The notes under the pieces were generated by a model. It was not told where the DNA came from. It did no database searches and saw only the letters and a list, made by a program, of their open reading frames with translations. From Pseudomonas abietaniphila (GTDB taxonomy: Bacteria > Pseudomonadota > Gammaproteobacteria > Pseudomonadales > Pseudomonadaceae), in assembly GCF_900100795.1 (NCBI RefSeq), contig NZ_FNCO01000027.1:1-48088 (forward strand): a DNA stretch of 48,088 bases, read 5' to 3'. Made by a program: the position numbers and the translations under genes. Below are positions 1 to 8,474 of the stretch, piece after piece. Within the stretch, counting starts at the first letter, position 1. Each line of letters begins with the position of its first letter.

Positions 1-32
1 CTTGCGGGCTTAGCGTCTTCTTGTTCTGCCAT
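1..32 (-). CDS. Possible 5' end of a leftward gene (cut by window edge)
   Basis: An ATG on the minus strand at 32 opens a frame reading MAEQEDAKPA to the window edge. A purine-rich GGGGGTAGG stretch lies just upstream and could serve as ribosome-binding site. Ten codons are too few to name a product. It is listed because the open frame and the upstream G-rich site suggest another leftward gene outside the window. Confidence 0.25.
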   Translation of the reverse strand, partial: MAEQEDAKPA

Positions 33-387
33 TCCGACCTACCCCCGAGAAACATCCATGATTGAAAACGATGATGGCAAGATAAGATCATATTAGGGTC
101 ATTTGCCTCGATTTCAAGAGAGATCTAAGGGTGACGAATGCTGAGTCGGCTATAAGCAGGATGCTGTTTGTGGCTCATCGAAACGGAGTGTTCGCAGCGT
201 TCGTTTTTCTGGCAAGTGCTGGTGGGTAATGGCACTGACCACAGCGTATGTATCGAAATTAGCGAGTTTATGCAAAAGACATAAACTTGCTAATTTCGAT
301 ACATACCGCGCGTAGGACTGATGAGAACGGGCTGTGCAGCTCAAACGAGGCTGCAAGCGCAGCCCCTTTTGTATGCATTTTTACGCG
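33..387. other. Intergenic stretch left of cusA
   Basis: About 355 bases without a convincing gene. A 68-codon open frame on the minus strand (150-356) runs across the inverted repeat at 246-306 and looks like chance. The only clear structure is that long inverted repeat. Confidence 0.5.
246..306. repeat. Near-perfect 27-bp inverted repeat with 7-base loop
   Basis: The arms 246-272 and 280-306 are complementary at 26 of 27 positions, around the loop CAAAAGA. The arm begins GTATGTATCGAAATTAGC. There is no T-run after it, so it is not a typical intrinsic terminator. AT-rich long dyads of this kind occur as recombinase or resolvase sites and at transposon ends; which applies here cannot be told from the window. 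Confidence 0.7.
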
Positions 388-3300
388 TCAGTGCTTGCCA
401 GGCTCAACGGACAAGTGTCGACGACGCATGAGGTGATAGGCCGCCGGGATCACAAACAGCGATAGCAAGGGCGCCGTAACCATACCTCCAATCATCGGGG
501 CGGCAATGCGGCTCATCACCTCGCTGCCGGTACCGCTTCCCAAAAGTATTGGTAACAAACCAGCGATAACCACCGCAACGGTCATGGCCTTGGGTCGAAC
601 GCGCTGCACAGCGCCTTCACGAATCGCCGCAACCAGACCGCGCTCAGTGCGGTCGCCGACGTCTTCACGCTCGGCCCAGGCATTTTTCAGGTAGAGCAGC
701 ATGATCACGCCAAATTCGGCAGAAACGCCGGCCAGGGCGATGAAGCCGACCCCGGTGGCAACCGACAGGTTGAATCCCAACAGATAGAGAAACCATGCCC
801 CGCCAGACAGTGCGAATGGCAAAGTGGCCATAATCAGCAGGGCCTCGTCAAAGCGTGCAAATGTCAGGTAAAGCAGCACGAAGATGATCAACAGCGTGGC
901 AGGCACCACCAGTTTGAGTCGTGCGTTGGCCCTTTCGAGAAATTCGAACTGTCCTGAGTAACTCAGGCTCATGCCGGGCTGCAACTTGACCTGCTCGCTG
1001 ACGACCCGGCGTAGATCGGCGACTACCGAGGCAATGTCCCGGCCACGCACGTCGATGTATACCCAACCAGAGGGCCGTGCATTCTCGCTCTTGAGCATCG
1101 GCGGGCCGTCGCTGACCTTGACCTTCGCCACCGTGCCGAGGGTGATCTGGCTCCCTAGCGGGGTGTAGATCGGCAATTGCTCCAAGGCACCGAGCGAGTC
1201 ACGCCACTCCCGTGGATAACGCACGTTGATCGGGAAGCGTGCGAGCCCTTCAATGGTCTCGCCGACATTTTCACCGCCGATAGCGCCGGCCACGATGGAC
1301 TGCACATCGTCGATATTCAGCCCGTAGCGGGCGGCGGCTTTGCGGTCGATATCCACATCGATATAGCGACCACCCGTCAGTCGCTCGGCCAGCGCAGAAC
1401 TGACGCCGGGCACATCCTTGGCCACCCGCTCGACCGCCTGGGTAGCGGCATCAATCTCGGTCAGGTTGGTGCCGGCAACTTTCACCCCAATAGGACTCTT
1501 GATCCCCGTGGCCAGCATGTCGATTCGGTTGCGTATCGGTGGTATCCAGATATTGGTCAGCCCAGGAACTCGCACCACTCGATCCAGCTCTTCCACCAGT
1601 TTTTCCTGAGTCATACCTGGGCGCCATTGCTCCTGTGGCTTGAACTGGATGGTGGTTTCGAACATCTCCAACGGCGCCGGGTCGGTGGCAGTTTCAGCAC
1701 GACCGGCTTTACCAAAGACATGTTCGACCTCCGGCACGGTCTTGATCAGGCGGTCGGTCTGTTGCAGCAGTTGCGCCGCTTTCTGCGCCGACAATCCCGG
1801 CAGAGCCGAAGGCATATAGAGCAGGTCGCCCTCGTCCAAAGGCGGAAGAAACTCGCCACCCAAGCGCGACATTGGCCATAGTGCGCTGATAAAAACCAGC
1901 AACGCGACCAGCAGCGTGATCTTCGGTCGTCGTAAGACTGCATCCAGAGCCGGCTGGTAGATCCGGATCAGCCACCGGTTCAACGGGTTCTGTTGTTCAC
2001 TGGGAATTCGTCCCCGAATCCAGTAGCCCATCAACACCGGCACCAAGGTCACTGACAATCCCGCCGCTGCGGCCATGGCGTAGGTCTTGGTGAAAGCCAG
2101 CGGGCCGAATAGCCGCCCCTCTTGCGCTTGCAGGGTGAACACCGGAATGAACGATAGGGTAATGATCAACAAACAGAAGAACAGTGCTGGTCCAACTTCA
2201 GCCGCCGCTTCGGTCATCACGTGCCAATGACGTTCACCCTTCAGTTCCTCCCCCGGATTGGCCACGTGCCAGGCCTCAACCTTCTTGTGCGCGTTTTCAA
2301 TCATCACCACGGCAGCGTCGACCATGGCACCGATGGCGATGGCAATTCCGCCTAGGGACATGATGTTGGCGTTGATCCCTTGATAGCGCATCACGATGAA
2401 GGCGATCAGCACCCCCACCGGCAGGGAGATGATTGCCACCAGAGATGAACGCAGGTGCCAGAGGAAGATGCCACACACCAACGCGACGACGATGAACTCT
2501 TCGAGCAGTTTGTGGCTGAGATTTTCCACCGCGCGGTCGATTAGTTTGCTGCGGTCGTAGGTGGTGACGATTTCCACCCCCGCCGGCAAGCTGCTTTTCA
2601 GTTCGTCGAGTTTGGCTTTGACCGCCGCAATGGTCTCCCGAGCATTCTTGCCGCTGCGCAAAATCACCACGCCACCGACGGTCTCGCCTTCACCGTCGAG
2701 TTCAGTAATGCCACGCCGCATTTCCGGTCCCAACTGAATGGTGGCGACATCGCCAAGGGTCACCGGCACACCGCCCGATCCCAGCTTGAGTGGGATCGCC
2801 CGAAAATCATTGAGCGTTTTCAAGTAGCCGGAAGCCCGCACAATGAACTCGGTCTCTGCCATCTCCAGGACGGCACCACCGGTTTCCTGATTGGCCTTGC
2901 CGATCGCGTCGGCCACCTCGGCCTGCGTGATACCGAAGCTGGCCAGTTTGAGCGGATCAAGCTGCACCTGGTACTGCTTGACCATGCCACCCACGGTGGC
3001 CACCTCGGCAACGTTGGGCAGAGTCTTGAGTTCGAACTTGAGGAACCAGTCCTGAAGTGCACGAAGTTGCGCCAGATCGTGTCCGCCATTGCGATCTACC
3101 AGCGCGTACTGGAAAATCCAGCCCACTCCTGTCGCATCCGGCCCCAACGCCGGTTTGGCGCTGGCCGGCAAGCGACTTTGTATTTGGCTCAGGTACTCCA
3201 ACACCCGCGAGCGGGCCCAATACAAGTCAGTACCGTCTTCGAACAGCACATAGACAAAGCTGTCACCAAAGAAGGAGTAGCCGCGCACGGTCTTGGCGCC

Positions 3301-3531
3301 AGGCACCGAAAGCATGGTGGTGGCCAACGGATAGGTCACCTGGTTCTCGACGATCTGCGGTGCCTGTCCCGGATACGGGGTGCGGATGATCACCTGAACA
3401 TCGGAGAGATCCGGCAGCGCATCGATGGGCGTGCTCTGCACCGACCAAATGCCCCAAGCCGTGACGAACAGTGTCGCCAGTAGCACCAGGAATCGGTTGG
3501 CCACTGACCAACGAATCAGGGCAGCAATCAT
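388..3531 (-). CDS. cusA: CusA-type copper/silver RND efflux pump
   Basis: Inner-membrane proton-driven pump of the heavy-metal-efflux RND family, 1047 residues, the usual length. The three methionines that carry Cu(I)/Ag(I) in E. coli CusA fall at the same numbers: M573 (LYMPS), M623 (PLEM) and M672 (IDML). Asp405 in the fourth membrane helix (GAMVDAAVVM) is the expected proton-relay residue. The Met triad argues for copper/silver rather than Zn/Co/Cd (CzcA). It is the last gene of a cusC-cusB-cusA operon; its ATG overlaps the cusB stop (ATGA). It should form a tripartite complex with the next two proteins and export periplasmic metal through the outer membrane. Confidence 0.95.
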   Translation of the reverse strand: MIAALIRWSVANRFLVLLATLFVTAWGIWSVQSTPIDALPDLSDVQVIIRTPYPGQAPQIVENQVTYPLATTMLSVPGAKTVRGYSFFGDSFVYVLFEDGTDLYWARSRVLEYLSQIQSRLPASAKPALGPDATGVGWIFQYALVDRNGGHDLAQLRALQDWFLKFELKTLPNVAEVATVGGMVKQYQVQLDPLKLASFGITQAEVADAIGKANQETGGAVLEMAETEFIVRASGYLKTLNDFRAIPLKLGSGGVPVTLGDVATIQLGPEMRRGITELDGEGETVGGVVILRSGKNARETIAAVKAKLDELKSSLPAGVEIVTTYDRSKLIDRAVENLSHKLLEEFIVVALVCGIFLWHLRSSLVAIISLPVGVLIAFIVMRYQGINANIMSLGGIAIAIGAMVDAAVVMIENAHKKVEAWHVANPGEELKGERHWHVMTEAAAEVGPALFFCLLIITLSFIPVFTLQAQEGRLFGPLAFTKTYAMAAAAGLSVTLVPVLMGYWIRGRIPSEQQNPLNRWLIRIYQPALDAVLRRPKITLLVALLVFISALWPMSRLGGEFLPPLDEGDLLYMPSALPGLSAQKAAQLLQQTDRLIKTVPEVEHVFGKAGRAETATDPAPLEMFETTIQFKPQEQWRPGMTQEKLVEELDRVVRVPGLTNIWIPPIRNRIDMLATGIKSPIGVKVAGTNLTEIDAATQAVERVAKDVPGVSSALAERLTGGRYIDVDIDRKAAARYGLNIDDVQSIVAGAIGGENVGETIEGLARFPINVRYPREWRDSLGALEQLPIYTPLGSQITLGTVAKVKVSDGPPMLKSENARPSGWVYIDVRGRDIASVVADLRRVVSEQVKLQPGMSLSYSGQFEFLERANARLKLVVPATLLIIFVLLYLTFARFDEALLIMATLPFALSGGAWFLYLLGFNLSVATGVGFIALAGVSAEFGVIMLLYLKNAWAEREDVGDRTERGLVAAIREGAVQRVRPKAMTVAVVIAGLLPILLGSGTGSEVMSRIAAPMIGGMVTAPLLSLFVIPAAYHLMRRRHLSVEPGKH

Positions 3532-5012
3532 AGCTGGCCCCCTGATTTCCCTAGACGCTCAACACGCAAGCCATCGTCGGTTTGACTCACTGCAATCCGG
3601 ACCTTGTCGCCCGTTTTGAGGCCCTGCATCAGCGCCGGATTGGCGAGCGGGAACGTCATCGTCATGCCAGGCATGCCCAGCGTTTTGAAGGGGCCATGGG
3701 CGAGTGTGACTTCTTTGTCGTTGATCTCAACGATCTGCCCATCCGCCTCATGAAAACTGGAGGCTGCTGCGCTGGGTGGTGACTGTTCCTCTGAGTTTGC
3801 AACGATACCCTTGAGACTGGCCTCCGAGTCGAGCAGGAACTGGCCAGAGGTAACCACCTTCTGGCCCTCTTCCAGACCTTTCAAGATCGCCGTCTTGCCA
3901 TCGTTTTCCTGCCCGATCAACACTTCAACAGGACGATAGCGGCCAGCGTCTTCAGCGAGCATCACCAGGGCACGTCGACCGGTGCGAATGACGGCCTCGC
4001 TCGGCACCCACAACACACTTTGCTCCGTTGAACGATTGAGGCTCACTCGTGCGGTCATACCCGGCCTGAGACGGCCTTCTGGGTTAGGTAACTCGACGCG
4101 GACGCGAAGGGTGCGGCTATCCGGATTGGTTTCCGGAAGAATCGCGCTGACGACGCCCTTGAGCACAACCCCAGGGAACGCGGGCAAACGCGCCTCTGCC
4201 GCTTGCCCCATGAGGATCGATCCAGATTCAGTCTCCGGAACGGCCAGGGCCAGCCAGACGCTACTCAAACCATTAACGCGTGCCAGTGTCTCGCCGGCGG
4301 CCACCGTCATACCCTCGCGCACATTGAGCTCTTGCAGCACACCACTAATAGGGCTGGTGAGGGTCAGGTTTGGTTGGACTTTGCCACTGCGCTCTACTTG
4401 AGCAATTGATGCCGCCGGCATCCCGGTGAGCCGCAAGCGCTGGCGAGCCGCTGCCAGCAAGCCCGCATCGCCACTGCGCTTGAGTGCGAGAAACTCCTCC
4501 TGAGCCGCAGCCCACTCAGGTACAAGGATATCCGCCATGGCGGCATTGGCTTTGATCACGTCGCCAGGAGCATGGGCATACACGCGCTCGACGAAACCCG
4601 CCGTACGGGCTTGAATGACGGCGACGTCCCGCTCGTTGAAAGCCAACACACCGACAACCTCCAGACTCGAAGCAAACACACCTCGACTGACGGTAGCCAG
4701 TCGCACACCGAGATTCTGAGTCAGGCTTGGATCAATGCGAACGGATGCGCTGTCCCCTTTGATGTCGGCGTACTGAGGGACCAACTGCATGTCCATGAAG
4801 GGCGACTTACCCGGCTTATCGAACTTTTGCTGCGGGGACATAGGGTCGTACCAATACAGTACTTTGCGTTCGTCCAGAGAGGGGAGGCTCTGCTCTGGGG
4901 CTGCACCAGGTACTTCGCTCATGCCCTGCTGAGCGAACCAGTAACCACCGGCAACACCCAATACCAGCGAGAGGCCTACCAGCAATGCCCCGTTCCACTT
5001 TCTAAGGTTCAT
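3528..5012 (-). CDS. cusB: CusB-type periplasmic adaptor with fused CusF-like domain
   Basis: Membrane-fusion protein of the Cus efflux complex, 494 residues. An N-terminal membrane anchor (about 10-28) is followed by the heavy-metal-binding region with the YWYDPMSPQQ motif (about 53-62), then barrel-sandwich and beta-barrel domains. The last 80 residues are a CusF-like metallochaperone domain (LAHG, then GMPGMTMTF) that in E. coli is a separate protein. The Trp that stacks on Cu(I) in E. coli CusF (NWPEMTM) is replaced by Met (GMPGMTM). The gene overlaps both neighbours by four bases, so translation is probably coupled. Confidence 0.93.
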   Translation of the reverse strand: MNLRKWNGALLVGLSLVLGVAGGYWFAQQGMSEVPGAAPEQSLPSLDERKVLYWYDPMSPQQKFDKPGKSPFMDMQLVPQYADIKGDSASVRIDPSLTQNLGVRLATVSRGVFASSLEVVGVLAFNERDVAVIQARTAGFVERVYAHAPGDVIKANAAMADILVPEWAAAQEEFLALKRSGDAGLLAAARQRLRLTGMPAASIAQVERSGKVQPNLTLTSPISGVLQELNVREGMTVAAGETLARVNGLSSVWLALAVPETESGSILMGQAAEARLPAFPGVVLKGVVSAILPETNPDSRTLRVRVELPNPEGRLRPGMTARVSLNRSTEQSVLWVPSEAVIRTGRRALVMLAEDAGRYRPVEVLIGQENDGKTAILKGLEEGQKVVTSGQFLLDSEASLKGIVANSEEQSPPSAAASSFHEADGQIVEINDKEVTLAHGPFKTLGMPGMTMTFPLANPALMQGLKTGDKVRIAVSQTDDGLRVERLGKSGGQL

Positions 5013-6271
5013 TGGCTGGACTCCCCGTAGGCGAAATACAGGCGCGCGCTGGTCAGCGCTCGCTGCTCTTCCACATCAATCTGCTTGAGACGGGCTTCGA
5101 TGAGCTCGCGGCGGGCGGCGACAACGGAGCTCAAATCGCCTTTGCCGGACCGATAGCTGGCCATGCTGAGCTCGACCTTTTCCTTGGCCAAGGGCAATAG
5201 GCTGTCCTGGGTTCGATGCACGGCACGATTCAGGCGTTCATAGTCGGCCAGCTCGTCCTCCAGTTGCTGGGTATGCTCGCGTGACAGCGCTTCGCGCTCA
5301 GCCTCAAGCTGGTTGAGTTCAGCGTGTTTGGCCGCAATCTTGGGGTTTTGCCGAGAATCAGGAAACAGTGGTAGATCCCAGGAAAGTTGCACGCTGACCA
5401 TGTCGCCGAACTGTCGACCACGATGCTGATAGTCGACTTCCCAGCTCCAATCCGACTGTTTTTCCGCCTCGGCTTCACGGACCTTGGCTTGCGCTTCGCG
5501 GGTCATAGGCTCAAACGCTGCCAATTCTGGGTGATGTTGCAGCTTATGAGAGTAGCCAGAGGCTTCGACAGGCCATTCAGGCAAGCTGCCCACAGGTTTG
5601 TCGTTGGCGGCCGGGCCAATCCAGCGCTTCAGAGCCGCTCGGGCCTGCGCTCTCTGGCGAATCAGATCGTCCTGCTGCTCTTCCAGTTGTGCCGCTTCCT
5701 GTTTGGGCGTTACTGCATCAGCAGGTTGAGCGCGGCCGCCGGCAATTTGTGCACGGACGGTATCGGCCAGCAGACGGTTTTCTTTGTAGAAATCCTGGAA
5801 CAGCGCGTCTTTACGCTCAACGGAGAAGCTGTTGATCCAGGCCAGCGCCGTGGCCTGACGAACCTTTAGACGTTCGACCCGGCGCTCAGCTGCGGCGCGG
5901 TTAATGGCTGCATCAGCGACCTCGATGCGGGCTTTGCGCTTGGCACTGTTGGGCATCTCCTGACTGACTCCGACCATTTGCATAGTCATGAAGTCCTGAT
6001 CGATGCTCCAGCGATCCGGACCGCCAATGGGGTAGTTCTGTACGCCTAGCAGCAACTTGGGATCGGGTAGTTCACCAGCGGGGATGGCCGCACTACTGGC
6101 AGCCTGAATTTTCGCGTCTTGTGCAGTCAGCGACGGCGCATTGTTTTCAGCCAGCTGCAAAGCTTCATCGAGTGTCAATGCGGCAGCGAGACTCGGCAAT
6201 GCCAGTACGCTTGCCGCCAGGCCGGCCACGAGGGACCACCCTGTGCAATAGCACTTGGAGTTCATGTTCAC
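5009..6271 (-). CDS. cusC: CusC-type outer-membrane channel (TolC family)
   Basis: Outer-membrane exit duct for the Cus pump, 420 residues. A signal peptide ends around residue 30 (LPSLAAA), followed by two long-helix repeats typical of TolC-family proteins (LTLDEALQLAENNAP near the start, ELADYERLNRAV and SMASYRSGKGD later). No lipobox Cys follows the signal, unlike classical CusC, so it is probably not lipidated. It is the first gene of the cusCBA operon. No copper box was found in the short gap up to the upstream small gene, so it may share that gene's promoter. Confidence 0.9.
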   Translation of the reverse strand: MNMNSKCYCTGWSLVAGLAASVLALPSLAAALTLDEALQLAENNAPSLTAQDAKIQAASSAAIPAGELPDPKLLLGVQNYPIGGPDRWSIDQDFMTMQMVGVSQEMPNSAKRKARIEVADAAINRAAAERRVERLKVRQATALAWINSFSVERKDALFQDFYKENRLLADTVRAQIAGGRAQPADAVTPKQEAAQLEEQQDDLIRQRAQARAALKRWIGPAANDKPVGSLPEWPVEASGYSHKLQHHPELAAFEPMTREAQAKVREAEAEKQSDWSWEVDYQHRGRQFGDMVSVQLSWDLPLFPDSRQNPKIAAKHAELNQLEAEREALSREHTQQLEDELADYERLNRAVHRTQDSLLPLAKEKVELSMASYRSGKGDLSSVVAARRELIEARLKQIDVEEQRALTSARLYFAYGESSQ

Positions 6272-6364
6272 GATTCCTGTGATGATCCACTGCGCGCTTC
6301 ATCAGACATGCACGCAGATATGCCATCCCGCTAACGCGGAATGAGGCTGAGTGTGGTACAGGAA

Positions 6365-6706
6365 TCAAGTGCGGGGCGGTCGCCATACCCCTGACGGGGT
6401 TTGTACTGGATGGGAATCTAGGGAGAAGGACAGTACGAGGGGGCTGGATAAGGTGATAGGAGGCTTGATGATGGAGACTTGCAGCATGCCACCAGTCTTG
6501 CACTCCTGGCCTGGCTTACAGGGTTTGCCGTGCTCGGTGGGACTTTTCATGTCATGGCAGCAGTCTTGACCCATGCCGTCCATCATCGCCATGCCCATGG
6601 TTTTCATGGGGCAGGGCTCAGTCGGCGCCTGAACACCCGCCATCCCGCTGAGGGGGAGCGCCAGGCTAATCAGGAAAATCAGGCAAAACCGTAGGTAGCG
6701 TTTCAT
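6365..6706 (-). CDS. Small Cys/Met-rich periplasmic protein, probably copper-binding
   Basis: 113 residues. A signal peptide (about 1-23, ending LSGMAG) is followed by a stretch dense in Met, Cys and His (CPMKTMGMAMM, QDCCHDM, KPCKPGQEC). The C-terminal third is hydrophobic and Pro-rich. I do not recognise a named domain. It precedes cusC on the same strand with a gap of about 90 bases, so it is likely co-transcribed. The Met/Cys content fits soft-metal binding; this role is inferred from composition and position. Confidence 0.7.
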   Translation of the reverse strand: MKRYLRFCLIFLISLALPLSGMAGVQAPTEPCPMKTMGMAMMDGMGQDCCHDMKSPTEHGKPCKPGQECKTGGMLQVSIIKPPITLSSPLVLSFSLDSHPVQTPSGVWRPPRT

Positions 6707-6780
6707 GGGCTGGAGTGTAGCCGGTGGAAATGGCCCTTACAATTCACCTTCTAGACTCCTTAGTCGGCTGTCACCAACCT

Positions 6781-7719
6781 CTATTCCGCGCTCATTTCCA
6801 TTTCCGGACTTAAAGTGCCTAACCATGCGACAAGACAAATTATGACGACTGCCATTAAAAACTCGAGTGTCATGCTGCGGCGCAAGGCATTGACTGCGGC
6901 AGAGTATTCTCCATTTCGAACTGACCGCTCCAATACCGGACTTAGGTGAAAGCGGTTCAGCGTGGCTAAAACGATCATCCCAGCAAAGAGCAATATTTTC
7001 AAAAACAGCAGCTGGCCATAAGTACTGAGCATCACTTCATCGAGGTGTGGGCCAACGATAAACAGGTAATTTACTACGCCCGTAACGCTTATGATCGCAA
7101 CAATCACTCCGCCGGCCGACTCAAAACCAGTCAGTACCCGTGCAAGAATTTGAGCTTCTTGTTCGCCCTTTAGCGATTTCAACCGCAGCAGTAGAGCGAA
7201 TGCCAATAGAGCGCCCAACCAGCCACCTGCGGCTAATAGGTGGAAAATGTCGGTGATGAAATGCCAGTAGCGTCGACTGCCCTCATCCATGGCGCCGTGC
7301 CCTGTCCATGCCAACGTCGCCAACGCAATCGCTCCGCATACAGTGACGATCCAGAGACTGGGTGTTGGAAATCGCTTGTTCAACGCGACGCCAATAATTG
7401 CCATCACCAAGGCAGCTATTCGGACCATCCAGGTCAACCCGACGTCAGTCCCCATAAGGACCATTTCAAAAATATGACGATGTAGCTCCATAAGCTCCGA
7501 CACACCGCTCATTGCTTTCGCAAGCAACAACATCGCGGCAAGGGACAGAGCTACACCTGCAACGGAAGTACCGTAAAGAAGCGACTCAAAATTCAAGACC
7601 GTGCCCGATACTCTTTCCTTTCCCCTGAGGCTGTACAAGCCGAAAATTGCCAATCCGAATAACAGCATCAGGTCGAAATAAAGAGCAAAGCGAACCACAA
7701 TATTTATTGAGTCGCTCAT
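6781..7719 (-). CDS. copD: CopD-family copper resistance membrane protein
   Basis: 312 residues with about eight predicted membrane helices, matching CopD/PcoD, which is thought to pass copper across the inner membrane with CopC. The family pattern of membrane His residues is visible (MELHRHIFEM near 80, TGHGAMDEGSRRYWHFITDIFHLLAAGGWLG around 140-170). It follows copC by three bases on the same strand, so the two form an operon. No truncation is seen. Confidence 0.9.
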   Translation of the reverse strand: MSDSINIVVRFALYFDLMLLFGLAIFGLYSLRGKERVSGTVLNFESLLYGTSVAGVALSLAAMLLLAKAMSGVSELMELHRHIFEMVLMGTDVGLTWMVRIAALVMAIIGVALNKRFPTPSLWIVTVCGAIALATLAWTGHGAMDEGSRRYWHFITDIFHLLAAGGWLGALLAFALLLRLKSLKGEQEAQILARVLTGFESAGGVIVAIISVTGVVNYLFIVGPHLDEVMLSTYGQLLFLKILLFAGMIVLATLNRFHLSPVLERSVRNGEYSAAVNALRRSMTLEFLMAVVIICLVAWLGTLSPEMEMSAE

Positions 7720-7722
7720 AAA

Positions 7723-8106
7723 TCATTTCACTTTAAATGAGAAGTTGCCGGTGATCGGGTGAGTGTCCGAGGAGACAGCACGCCATTCGACTTTGTAGGT
7801 ACCGGTGGTCAAAGGTGCTGCCGGTGTAATCACCATCGTTTTCGGATCACCGCCACCAGCGACGGCGGCCTTAACACCCATTGGGGAGTTCGGCATGCCA
7901 GGCATATCGGTCATGATTAGTTTTGCACCGGAAAACTGAGTGGTGAGATTCTCAGAAAAGTGCAGTTCAATTTTCGAAGGGGCCGCCGCATTCGAGCCTT
8001 CTGCCGGAGTGGAAGAAAGGAGCTTTGGATGTGCTTGAGCAACTGCACTCAGAAGCAAACCAGCGGTAAGTGCAACAGCTACGGTCGTAGTTTTAAGGAA
8101 TGACAT
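7723..8106 (-). CDS. copC: CopC periplasmic copper-binding protein
   Basis: 127 residues. The signal peptide ends AQA, so the mature chain begins HPKLL, whose N-terminal His is the Cu(II) ligand in CopC. The Met-rich loop (MTDMPGMPNSPMG) supplies the Cu(I)-site type ligands, and the C-terminal WRAVSSDTHPITG is the family signature. Its partner is CopD immediately downstream. A copper-box-like site on the same strand lies about 195 bases upstream (8302-8317). Confidence 0.93.
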   Translation of the reverse strand: MSFLKTTTVAVALTAGLLLSAVAQAHPKLLSSTPAEGSNAAAPSKIELHFSENLTTQFSGAKLIMTDMPGMPNSPMGVKAAVAGGGDPKTMVITPAAPLTTGTYKVEWRAVSSDTHPITGNFSFKVK

Positions 8107-8474
8107 GCAAGACTCCTCACAGCAAGAGCTGTTGATTCGAGGTTTGTTTGGAATATCTAATTTTTACTTTTCGATTCTTGTTAAAACCACTGATGATTAG
8201 CTAGTAGCCTCCGTGTTCTAGGTCAGGTTGAACACGAGAAACTCACTAGGCCCCAACGTCACAGTGCAAGAACACGATGCCACACGAACGCAAACTGTTC
8301 GATTACATTTCAGTCAGCTTGACGCGGTGTTTGGCCTCGAATTGGCGGGCGTAGCGAGACTTAAAGACGAGACCGCGTGCCCCAGATACTAGGGTTTTCA
8401 CTCATTCAAAAATAACGAAAGTGGACGCTGGGCGCAGGCTGAGAGATCGCCGTTGATCACAAATACGCCGTTGT
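8107..8474. other. Intergenic region between copC and copS
   Basis: 368 bases without a convincing open frame. It holds a one-mismatch copper box on the minus strand (8302-8317), placed to drive copC-copD. I see no terminator with a T-run after copS. The remainder shows no other recognisable element. Confidence 0.6.
8302..8317 (-). promoter_or_regulatory. Copper box (CopR-like site), one mismatch
   Basis: On the minus strand the site reads CTGACTGAAATGTAAT, against CTGACA-N5-GTAAT found elsewhere in the window. It lies about 195 bases upstream of copC, in the right orientation. Confidence 0.5.

Noticed and set aside
246..306. CRISPR repeat or terminator
   Set aside because: There is one palindrome only, with no spaced repeats and no T-run.
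150..356. 68-codon minus-strand frame
   Set aside because: It spans the long inverted repeat, has no domain or ribosome site, and looks like chance.
1177..1881. 234-codon plus-strand frame opposite cusA
   Set aside because: It is the antisense shadow of a strongly conserved gene and has a composition unlike a real protein.
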